This document shows, piece after piece, positions 54,749-64,000 of a stretch of DNA of 64,000 bases. The notes under the pieces were generated by a model, which had not been told where the DNA came from, made no database searches, and saw only the letters and a list, made by a program, of their open reading frames with translations. The position numbers and the translations under genes are program-made. Source of the stretch: Amoebidium appalachense (taxonomy: Eukaryota; Ichthyosporea). Every line of letters begins with the position of its first letter. The first letter of the stretch is position 1. The stretch covers positions 5,394,001 to 5,458,000 of the forward strand of contig CAVNZM010000007.1 in NCBI GenBank assembly GCA_963693365.1. Direction: 5' to 3'.

Positions 54749-56137
54749 TCACAGACTAAACCTAGTCTGGTGGTTTATAGCGTCAATACTGACCGTGTAG
54801 CCGAGATCATGTTCCTGTGCCAATCTGCCTGCTAAGTTTGTTTTATCTTTTCCATCACGTCCCATATTCATAGTTTTATCGGGAGTAGCTCCCGTCTCCC
54901 CACCACCCACGGCCCCCACCATGGTAGGACTAACAGACGTTCTCAGTTTCTCAAAGAGAGATTGCCTTCGTTTTGAATGCTCGGGCGCGTTGTCATCTCC
55001 TTGAGCTTCCGTCATTGGTTGCGGTGGACTCAACAATGTGGAACTTGCTCTCCGCAGAGCATTCACAATTGAAGTAACAGGGGAGCGACGATCCTCGGTG
55101 GGAAGGGATGGTGATAAGCACTGCATCTTTTGTGGAGGCTGTGAAGTTTCTCGTAGCGCCTTGTTCAAGCTGGGAAGCGAACTAAGAGCCTTTTTGAGCT
55201 CAAAGTCGCTTTCGATGATGGATGCAATTGTCAAGCGCTTGTAATCTGGAAGAAACTGGATAGCCGCTTGTATACCCTTGAGCAACTCTATGTAGCCCGT
55301 GTGCCTCATGACCACAACATGAAACGGACGATTCTTCTTGAACTCGCTAACAAGCGCTTGGCACACCTCTTCGTCTTCTTTCCCAACCATGCACCGCCCC
55401 CCAACATCCACAATCGTCTCCCCGACCTCCAGCCCGGCCCACTTAGCCAGCGAGTCGGGTACCAGTTTTATAATCCTTGCATCTGAGTAGGTCATGCCCA
55501 GGCGTCGGCTGCTACCAACATCATTTGCGCAAGTGCTTGGCGGAAAGACCGTAAGCTGGCGTTGTAGCGAGTGCTGACTAAGTTCTATTTTTATGTGCTC
55601 GGCCGCCGTCAACTTGTCCACCAGCTTAAGGAGAGACTGGCTGGCAGCCTGCTCTCCGTTAACGCTCTTGATCTCATCCCCGAAAGACAGCCCCGCTCTA
55701 AAGGCCGCCGAGTAGATGCCTTGTTCTGGTGTGGTTCCGGGCACATACTCGGACACAAAGACTACATACACTCTCCTGTGCACGAGCCAGAACTGTGCAC
55801 CGAAGGGTTGTCTGGGTTTCTTTGTCAGGTTGACGATTCGTTTGCTTGTTTGTAGCTCGCTTGATGGAGAACCAAAAAAACCACGGTCACGGTCGTCGTC
55901 GCCATCATAACCGTTAGATTTTTCTTGTAAGAATGGGCCAGCGAGGTTTGGGTATGAAAGGGAACGTGAGATAAGGGGCCGTGTCTGTGTGGCATCCTGA
56001 TCATCGGGATCTTGCTCAGTTGAAGGTAGACGTACAAGTGGGAGCGGGTGGGGATCAAGTGGACCAGGTTCTGGTGCGTCCTGTTGGTGTGTGGTTTGGC
56101 TAAGGCTACCCAAGTCAGGAGTTTTGTGTGCATCCAT
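54749..56137 (-). CDS. Syntenin-like tandem PDZ protein, intronless, with long C-terminal extension
   Basis: Single ORF of 462 residues, ATG at 56,137, TGA at 54,749-54,751. PDZ1 (about residues 100-198) has FRAGLSFGDEIKSVNGE; PDZ2 (about 210-278) has RLGMTYSDARI, AGLEVGETIVDVGG and FHVVVM. Their order, close spacing, and the segment after PDZ2 (GYIELLKGIQAAI) follow syntenin/SDCBP closely. Syntenins bind cargo C-termini such as syndecans, and PIP2, at the plasma membrane and endosomes, and promote exosome formation. The N-terminal 100 residues are Pro/Asp-rich and disordered. About 180 residues after PDZ2 are Ser/Pro-rich and are not part of classical syntenin (about 300 residues). It is the only gene here besides the secreted repeat protein without introns. 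It is divergently arranged with importin-alpha, so the 1-kb gap between them may be a shared promoter. Confidence 0.8.
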   Translation of the reverse strand: MDAHKTPDLGSLSQTTHQQDAPEPGPLDPHPLPLVRLPSTEQDPDDQDATQTRPLISRSLSYPNLAGPFLQEKSNGYDGDDDRDRGFFGSPSSELQTSKRIVNLTKKPRQPFGAQFWLVHRRVYVVFVSEYVPGTTPEQGIYSAAFRAGLSFGDEIKSVNGEQAASQSLLKLVDKLTAAEHIKIELSQHSLQRQLTVFPPSTCANDVGSSRRLGMTYSDARIIKLVPDSLAKWAGLEVGETIVDVGGRCMVGKEDEEVCQALVSEFKKNRPFHVVVMRHTGYIELLKGIQAAIQFLPDYKRLTIASIIESDFELKKALSSLPSLNKALRETSQPPQKMQCLSPSLPTEDRRSPVTSIVNALRRASSTLLSPPQPMTEAQGDDNAPEHSKRRQSLFEKLRTSVSPTMVGAVGGGETGATPDKTMNMGRDGKDKTNLAGRLAQEHDLGYTVSIDAINHQTRFSL

Positions 56138-57191
56138 CGTGGTCCGCCGTTAGGGGGAAAAACAAATAAAACCAACCTAAACTGAAAAAAAAAAAAAACT
56201 TTGAAATAAAAAACAGCAAAAACAGAAAAATTGAGAACTGGAGCTCTGAGATGAATGGTCACGTGACTTCAGCCCAGCTTTGTGCTTTGATATGATTGGC
56301 GTACTTTCATGATCTAGAGCGAAGCGAGAGCCCCCTTGCCAAGGCATTGGCGCCTTTTTGACCTGAGCTTTGTAGATTCGTAAATATTGTTACAGTATAT
56401 CTGAACATGTAAAGTACACAGGTTCTCGTAACGTTTTTCGGCTTTTAAACATTTTTGGGAGATATAAACCCCGAAAATCATATGTTTTGAGGGTAGATAA
56501 AACCTAAGACCTTAGGAGCATTTATTCGAAGAGGCCCAGCTCGGATCTACACGCCTCCGTCTAGCCAATCATAACGAGCTTGTTCCCAGCCTGGAATGTA
56601 CGAGCCACGTTTGTAAACGGCTGCCGTCACACAAGTCACACACACGGTGACACACCGAACAGTTTATTTCTCGTTTCACAGTCTTTTTCTGTTTGGTATT
56701 TTGACAGCTATGCTGCAATTGTCACGGCAAAGTGAAAAAGGAGCGCATATTGGTAGTTTGTAGTTGTTTTCTAGTTTTGCGCGCTATAGTACGAGCTTAA
56801 AGGCTAGATCGGTTTGGTGTTTTTCTGACATACCATCACGTTCGCAACTTGGGTAAAGATTCGTGTTCGAGGACTCGACTGTGCTCGTGGATATTCAGGC
56901 CTAGGTGTGCAATTCCGAGTCAATAAGCTGGAAAACCCACATTGTTTATCCCTTTTCCGCATGCGCGACCTTTCTTTCTGGCTGGCAGTAGCTGCTGGCG
57001 GAGAAAAACAATAAGGTAAAAACAAGCAAAAATACCATTCTGCACTCAGGGTACTCCGGCTGTGGTCCTGTTTCACTCGGTGGAAAAGCGAAAAAAAGAT
57101 GGCACCAGATGTTCGAATGGTTGTAGTTCCGGGCAGCGGGCACGAAGGGGAGGGGCCGTCCATGAATAAAGACGAGCAGATATAATGGCAG
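56138..57191. promoter_or_regulatory. Divergent intergenic region between syntenin-like and importin-alpha genes
   Basis: Mixed DNA with almost no simple repeats, unlike most of the window. It includes a CCAAT-type word in AGCCAATCAT (56,572-56,581) and a TATAAA at 56,463-56,468, neither well placed for a start site. An ATG-initiated + ORF at 57,099-57,185 ends with a TAA one codon before the reading frame of importin-alpha. No exon encoding an importin-beta-binding domain is visible. Confidence 0.4.
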
Positions 57192-58285
57192 GAGTTGTCT
57201 GTGGCGGAGAAACTCAAGCTGGTGCAGAGGATTATGACGTCACAGAGTAGCACAAACCTTCTTCACCAGGCTGTGGTGGAACTCAGGTGCGTGAAAGACG
57301 AGGGATAACTGGTGGTGTGGGTATGTTTTGGGATTGTTGGAAGGGTTTGTGTGTGTGTGCGTGTGCGTGGTTGTGTAGATGTGTGTGTGTGTGTGTGTGC
57401 ATGGGGGTGGGTGGCTGGGTGGGGTGGGTGGGTGGGTGGGTGGGTGGGTGGATGGGTCGTCTGTGTGCTCACATGTGCGTGAGTGCGCCTGTGCATGTGC
57501 GTGCGTGCGTGTGTGCGTCTGTGTGTGTGTGTGTGGGTGGGTGGGTGGGTGGGTGGCTGGGTGTGCGCGTGCTGTGCTTGTCTGCACGCTTGCGTGTGTG
57601 CCTGAGCATGTTCGTCTGGATGTGTTTTGTTTGTTCGTGTGAGAGTTGAATGTTCGGACGTGCTCGTTGAAGATATTCTTTGACTTTCTTTCTTTGGTAT
57701 GCTGGTTCATATGCATTTGTAATAATGGGGTGCTGTTGGGCCCTTAAGTGTCTGAGCAAGGGATATGAGGGACTGGTGGGACGTCTTGCTGTGTGTCCTG
57801 ATATGTGGGTGTGCTTGGTGGTTTGTGCCCTTTGACACTAAGTGCTCGCTTCGACGGTGTGGGTGTGCATGTATGTGCGCGCGCGTGTGCGTGTGCATGT
57901 GTGTGTTAAACGTGCGTGACTGAGTATTCATGTCAAGTGTAAGTGTGTCTGTGTATGTACGCTGGTTCCTGTACGTGTGCATTTAAGGACACACTCTTGG
58001 ACGTGGATTTTCTGTGGGTGAGGTATTCACGCGTGAGTGATGTATGCTCATGTTCATAACCTCCATGTGGCCTTGCACGTGTTGAGACACGAGCTTTCCG
58101 GTGTTTTTAAACTTTTTTGGCCCTTATTTGTGTCTTTTGCTTATGACTTGCTGTGCTTTGCATGCGGACATGAGTGGTGTGGGTGTTGCATCTGCTGACG
58201 TTCTACATACATGCAACTGCATTCTCTATGCTTACACACGCACCGGGTGGTAAAGTATATGTATGTACCTGAGTGGGCGATGTGT

Positions 58286-58342
<57 letters not shown>

Positions 58343-58471
58343 GGCGTCTGTGGCGGGTCTGCGGGTTTCGTTGCTGGGGGTTACCATGTCTGTGTGCTTC
58401 CTTGGAAGATGTTTCCATGTGGTTTCCCTTACCTCTTCTAAGCAGTGGGTGCTATGCGTTGTCTGAGTTTC

Positions 58472-58503
<32 letters not shown>

Positions 58504-59469
58504 GGGGGGGGGGGGGGGGGCATATTAGACTCCCCAAAACCCACATTTCCTAACCAATTTTCTTACTTGGACCCCCCCTTTCTTCCCTGCAGGCAAATGC
58601 TGTGCATCCAGAACGAGCCGCCCATCGACATGGTTCTTGAGGCGGGGCTGTTGCCTTATTTGGTCAAGAATCTTGTGGAGAAGAGGGACCCCAGGGTTGT
58701 GTTTGAGAGCCTGTGGGCACTGACCAACTTGGCCAGTGGAAATACGGAGCAGACACGGCAGGTCATTGATGCTGGTGAGTGTAGGGTGTTGAGGTCATTG
58801 TTTTTTGTTTGTGTTGTTTTTTTTTATTCGAGGGAGGGGACAGAAGGCGATGGGGAGGGAGAAAGGGGGGGGGGGGGGGGGGTTGAGAGCGCTTTTTTGG
58901 TTGGGTGTGTGGGGTGCGCATTTGTGAGGGGGGGAAGGGGGGGGGGGGGGGGGGGGGATTGGAGGTAGTGTGGTGGGCGGGGAGGGTGCCATCTCATACA
59001 GTTAGTGGTTTGGGGGGGGGGGGGGGGAGGGGGAGGGGAAGAGAAAGACTAACGAAACAGGAGGGGGGGGAAGGGGGGAGGGGGGGGGGGGAGGGGGGAG
59101 GGTCAGCGGCGGACCTTTCTATGGACACACTGCCTCCTTTGTTCACTAATTTTCTTTCTCTTTTTTTTTTTTTCCCCCTATGTAGGTGTGGTGCCTTTAG
59201 TTGTTGAGCTTCTGGCCAACCCGAGCACGGAGGGGGACGTTGTGGAGCAGGCGGTGTGGTGCATCGGCAACATATCGGGGGACAGCAAGGAGTCACGTGA
59301 CCTGGTGCTCTCGGCCGGCACACTGCCCCCACTGCTCAGGCTGATTGAGAGCCCTAACAGGTGTGTGCGATTTTTTCTTTCCTGTTATCTTTTTATGTTG
59401 TTAGCTCCTTTTTTTGTTTGTTTTGTTGTTTGTGGGTGGGTGGGTGTTTGGGTGGGTTTTTTTTTTTTT

Positions 59470-59501
<32 letters not shown>

Positions 59502-59753
59502 CTTTGAATATGGAACGGACATGTTTATACGGGAGCGGCCTATAAATGTGTGTTATTCCCAGTCGTATATCCACGTGTGCATACTTGCACACGGTCACAC
59601 GTGCACACGTGCCCAATGGCATTAACACACACACGCTCTATAATCCACACAGGCACTGACTCATGCGCACATTTTCCACCCATCCGTACACCAAATGCGT
59701 AGGTGCCTATTTACTTACCCCTCTCCCTCCCCCCCCCCCCCCCCTCCCCCCCC

Positions 59754-59840
<87 letters not shown>

Positions 59841-60534
59841 ACACAGCCACCATCACCATCACACACCCCCCCTCCCCCTCCCCGCCCCCCACCTCCACCC
59901 TATTTTCTCCCTCTCCCTGTCCCTTAAAGCCCCCCCCCCCCCCCCCCCCCCTCCACCACCACCACCATCCACCCACCCTCCCTCCACCTCCCTCCTCACC
60001 CTTCCCCCCGCCCTTCTTTGTCCCCCTCCCCTCCTCGCCCCTCCCTCCCCCCGCCCCTCTCCCTCCCCACACACACACAGCACGGTGAGTGTTCGCCGCA
60101 ACGTCGTCTGGGCCGTATCCAACCTCTGCCGTGACCAGACGCAACCCAACCTCCACCGCGTCATTGACGCCATTCCCGTTCTCCGGCGTCTCCTCCCTGC
60201 GGCGGGGGGCGACCCCTCGCTCATGCAACAGATTGACGAGGAGATATTGACGGATACGTGCTGGGCCATGAGTCACGTGACTGACGATAAAAATAGCGTC
60301 GAGATGGTCATGCAGAGGGCCCCCGATTTGGTCATGTGCATGGTGGGCCTGCTGCTGCATCATGCGAGCTATGTGCAGGTGAGTTCTGATGTTTTTAATG
60401 TTGCATTTAATTTTAATTTTTGTAGTTTTGTTTTTTAATGGAGCTTTGCGGTCTTGCTCCTCCCTTTTCACTACATCATGATGCCCGCTGTTATAGAGTT
60501 GATTATAATTAAGCAGTTCGTATTAATATTTGTC

Positions 60535-60575
<41 letters not shown>

Positions 60576-60705
60576 CCTGCCCCTCATTCACTAGTGTTCT
60601 TCTCTTCATGGGTTTGGGCTCTTTGAAACTTGCACAAACACACACGTACATCAGCGCACGCACACGCACACGCACACGCACACGCACACGCACACGCACA
60701 CGCAC

Positions 60706-60802
<97 letters not shown>

Positions 60803-62314
60803 CCTGTTGTGCGTTACACACACAAGGTCCCCCTCCCACACATACACATCAGTGATATCTCCAACCTGGACTCCCCCCCCCCCCCCCCTCTCCCCCCCCC
60901 CCCGCCCATTATAACATGCAGATTGCGATTCTTTCTTGTTTCATATGACCCATTTTTCAATCTCTCTCGCTCCCCCCCCCCCCCCCTCCCCCGCGCGCCG
61001 CCCGCTGGATGCCGCTCTTTTGTGAATGTATGCTTCGTGTACTCAATGACTTATTTATAACCTCCGTCCCTCTTTGCTGCAAACCATTCTTTCCATTGTG
61101 CGCCGTAAAATTTGCAGCTTTTGTATTCGTTAACACAAATTCACACATTCTAATCGGCGTCATTCCGCCCAATCGCAGACGCCCGTTCTCCGCACGATCG
61201 GCAATGTCGTGTACGGGTCGGACCGCTACACGCAGGACGCCATCGACTGTGGGGTGATACCGAACCTCGTGCTGCTGCTGGACAGCCCGAAGAGGAACAT
61301 TAGGAAGGAGGCAGCATGGTCCCTCAGCAATATATGCACTGGGCCGGAGCACCACATACAGGTGCATGTTTTGTTTGTTTGTTTGTTTTTTGCCCTTTTT
61401 TTGGTTTTTTTTTGGGGGGGGGGGGGGGGCAGGCGACGGAAGGGGTTATTTAGAAGGTTTTTGCGTTTGACGTATGTGCAACATGTGTGCACACACTCAT
61501 GCATGCACGTGCACGCACACACGCACATACACACACACGCGCGCTTTTGTATGTGTGTGTGTTTGGGGGGGGGGGGGGGGGGGGGGGGGGCTTAGCCTCT
61601 AGCCCTTCTGTGAATTCCTGTGCACAGGGGCGTTTATTCCTTTTGGATGTTGGTGAGGGGCTCGGTGGTGAGTGTGTATATGCGCGCATGCACGTCCGCG
61701 TGTGTTGTGGGTGTGGGTATGTGTGTGGTTTTTTTAATTTTTCATTATTATTTATTTATTTATTGTTCATTTGTGGTGGGGGGGGGGGGGGGGTTGTGCG
61801 TGCATGCCTGCTTGCCAGCGTGTGTGGGTGCATGTGTCCATGAACACGCACGTGCAAGCGTCCGCATACGCATTTGTGAATACAGATACAAGGAAAGGGG
61901 ACGGGAGAATGGAATGCGACAAGTCATTTGGAAACAAGGCTGGCCAAATTGGTTTTTTTTTTGGGGTGGTTTGGTTGAAGTGTGGGTATAGGTGTGGAAC
62001 CGGTGGCTGTGTGTGTGTGCTGAGGCGTCAAATGTTTTTTAACTTGTTGTGCTCGTACTTGGTGTTCACCTTTTGTGCGGCCAGCAGATGTTTGTTTGTT
62101 TTTTGGACAGAGAACATCCACAAAACACCTTAGTTGCATCTACTTAGAAACTTGATTAAGCCAGCCTTCGCTCTCTCCTCTCCACCGATCCACAGGACTA
62201 ATCTCTTCTTTGACACACACGCAAGCACGCACACCACATGTACAAGCACACACAAACATACACACACACCACACAACCATCCATTCTCCCACCAACCCCC
62301 CTCCCCCCTCTCCC

Positions 62315-62387
<73 letters not shown>

Positions 62388-62429
62388 CGCATCTCCTCCC
62401 CCCCTCGCCCCCTCCCCCCCCCCCCAAAA

Positions 62430-62473
<44 letters not shown>

Positions 62474-63060
62474 CGGTGATTCAAGCCAACGCCGTTCCCA
62501 AGGTGCTCAAGCTGTTTGGGGGGGACGACCACTGCGTGGTGAAGGAGGCGGCCTGGTGCATTGCAAATATATCCTGCGGCACAAAACCACAGGTGCAATA
62601 TCTCGTCGAGCGAGGGGGTGCCGCGGCGCTCGCAAAAGTTTTGGTGGACCAGCCGCAGGCACGGGACGTGGCGAAAATCTGCCTCGAGGGGCTCCTCAAT
62701 TTGCTTCAGGTCGTTGGGGGTTGCGGATATCGCAGGGAGTATATGGAGACGGTGTGCCCGGGGAGCGTTCGGGTGATTGAAGAGTTGGCGGAATGCGGGG
62801 ATGAGGTGGTTTGCGGTGTGGGGAAGTACCTTTTGCACACGCTTTTGAACGATACGTTGATGCTGAAATGCGCCTATGCACTGCGGAAGAGGGGGATGGT
62901 CGGGCCCAAAACGCTGGCGGTGATCCCCCTAGAACTGAGGGGTCTGGTAAGGCCGTGGGGGGAGTGCGAGAGGGAAAGGGAGAGGGAGGGGTTTGATTTC
63001 AATGGGGGGATGAAGTCCTTTTGGAGAGGTGGGGAGGGGGCTGCTATGGGTGGGTATTGA
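57192..63060 (+). CDS. KPNA: Importin-alpha (karyopherin alpha), 6 exons, N-terminal IBB not found
   Basis: Exons: 57192-57286, 58593-58774, 59186-59360, 60081-60378, 61179-61361 and 62473-63060 (TGA). They total 1,521 nt in one frame with no breaks. Importin-alpha binds classical nuclear localisation signals and carries cargo with importin-beta through the pore. Armadillo repeats are evident, with the NLS-contacting W-x3-N array: WALTN, WCIGN, WAVSN, then WAMSH, TIGN without the Trp, WSLSN and WCIAN. The start matches the linker before ARM1 ([10 protein letters not shown]). The C-terminus is Gly/Arg-rich and lacks the usual acidic, GGTFGF-like exportin-binding tail. The basic importin-beta-binding (IBB) domain is not seen upstream. 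Initiation could be at the in-frame ATG at 57,234, which would give an IBB-less protein, or in an undetected upstream exon spliced to the AG at 57,190-57,191. An in-frame TAA sits at 57,183-57,185. Confidence 0.88.
58472..58520. repeat. T run passing into G run
   Basis: About 25 T directly followed by about 17 G in importin-alpha intron 1. The same T-then-G order recurs at 59,457-59,500, 61,403-61,429 and 63,081-63,131. Confidence 0.9.
59755..59845. repeat. (CA)n microsatellite
   Basis: About 80 bases of (CA)n between C runs in importin-alpha intron 3. A shorter (CA)n at 60,069-60,080 forms the acceptor of exon 4 itself. Confidence 0.92.
60660..60799. repeat. (CACACG)n and (CA)n
   Basis: A hexamer tract CACACG (about 60,660-60,704) runs into pure (CA)n of about 94 bases in importin-alpha intron 4. 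Confidence 0.92.
62318..62472. repeat. (CA)n tracts ending at an acceptor
   Basis: (CA)n (62,318-62,385), a C-rich spacer with a C-to-A run junction, then a second (CA)n (62,434-62,470) whose last CAG is the acceptor of importin-alpha exon 6. Confidence 0.92.
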
Positions 63061-63091
63061 GAATGGGGTGAGGGGTCACATTTTTTTTTTT

Positions 63092-63132
<41 letters not shown>

Positions 63133-64000
63133 GGGGGAAGGGGGGTTCGATTTCCCCCCCCGGGCGTTGGGGGGGGAGGGGGGTCCGTTTGGAAGTTGAA
63201 AGATGGGACGGTTGGCCTGAAGGTGTGTTGTATTCTATCTATCTCATTTCGTAAGGTATATTCCAATTTTTATTACCTCGGCGCCTATTCGTATGTTTTT
63301 TATCAAGGAATCACGCTTTGGGAAGACCCGGCATGTCCCTTGTGTTTTCCGCAGATATGCAGAGTCGTGTTTCAGCATCAGCGAGACTTTCAGGATATAT
63401 ATCCAAGGCTAGACCTCTAAAATACTTGTACCAGGTTTATGGCAATGAACAGACTCATCGTTCATGCCAATTAGATCTATTTCCCTCTATGCACCGTGCA
63501 TTTTAGATATGACTGCACCATTACAGTCAGTGACACAAATGAATGCGAAAACTTAGATATTTTTGCGCAAAGGGTGTTGTTGTATTTATGTGGTTTTGAG
63601 GGGGAGAAGAATGATGTTTATCGAGCCGTTGATGAAGGTTTACTTATCTCCATAATGCAATATGTCCTTGGAGATAGTTTTGCGTGATTTAGATATCTGT
63701 AAATAGTTGGCTTGTGTAAAGTATGTGAGAAGTAGAGAGAGCAGGAGGTTTTGGATTTCCGGTTGGTCCCGATTTATTCGTAGATATGAACACATGGATG
63801 TGCAGCCATTTTGATAATGTTTACCGTTGGCGGGATATATGAACTTATGGGTTGGACATGTCTGTAGCTATATGTGAAATATCTACACATGAAAATAAAT
63901 GCGCAAAAAATATAGACGTGGGAATATATATACTGGTGATATCTTGCTGGTTTGTGTTCAAACTTTCAAGAATAGTTCAAAAAAGAGCTTTATATCTGAT
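63061..64000 (+). other. 3' flank of importin-alpha
   Basis: A T run passing into a G run lies at 63,081-63,131, followed by mixed AT-rich DNA without coding signal. The only good AATAAA is at 63,894-63,899, about 835 bases after the stop. It may end a long 3' UTR or belong to something else. Confidence 0.45.

Noticed and set aside
57183-57185. In-frame TAA before importin-alpha as evidence for a reassigned stop codon
   Set aside because: TAA ends the large minus-strand gene at 30,907 and other genes end in TGA, and no gene body contains in-frame TAA or TAG read as sense. A standard code is simpler.

Overview
This is a nuclear window from an intron-rich eukaryote. Coding sequence is split by GT-AG introns of a few hundred bases to about 2 kb, one gene has a TATA box, AATAAA signals lie downstream of ORFs, and every protein recognised is eukaryotic. 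A Phafin-type PH-FYVE protein and a syntenin-like tandem-PDZ protein point to animals or their unicellular relatives (Holozoa). That placement is inference; nothing here names a species. The most obvious property of the DNA is its load of simple sequence: C/G homopolymers up to about 82 nt, (TC)n, (GA)n, (CA)n and (GT)n tracts, and C-run/A-run composites. These fill the introns and create dozens of spurious long ORFs made of Ser/Leu, Pro, His/Thr, Cys/Val or Arg/Glu.

Layout. 1-3,087: non-coding, ending in a 1.4-kb CT-rich block. 3,088-10,878 (+): seven-exon mitochondrial carrier-family gene with a one-base C-run frameshift in exon 6. 10,879-17,508: intergenic, with copy 1 of a dispersed ORF-bearing repeat, microsatellites and a degenerate tandem array. 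17,509-21,652 (-): Phafin (PLEKHF-like), last codons not found. 21,653-26,180: intergenic, with a tRNA-like Pol III segment, copy 2 of the dispersed repeat in inverse orientation, and a 984-bp element with nested terminal inverted repeats. 26,181-28,790 (+): intronless secreted protein with an EGF-like module and 17 Cys-rich NGT repeats, preceded by CCAAT and TATA boxes. 28,791-30,906: minisatellites. 30,907-about 54,287 (-): a gene of at least 20 exons (about 1,700 codons) encoding a helical N-terminal part, a coiled-coil-like segment, an FG-repeat region and an acidic tail. I propose it as a nucleoporin, possibly Nup358-like, with low confidence in that name. 54,749-56,137 (-): intronless syntenin-like tandem-PDZ gene. 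57,192-63,060 (+): six-exon importin-alpha gene with no importin-beta-binding domain visible.

The genes do not form one pathway. Importin-alpha and the FG protein would both belong to nuclear transport. Phafin and the syntenin-like protein would both act on phosphoinositide-marked endosomal membranes. The most unusual aspects are how microsatellites form the splice-site surroundings, the strong polarity of C-run/A-run junctions, a C-tailed interspersed repeat mostly in host-gene sense orientation, and two coding frameshifts that both fall in short C runs.
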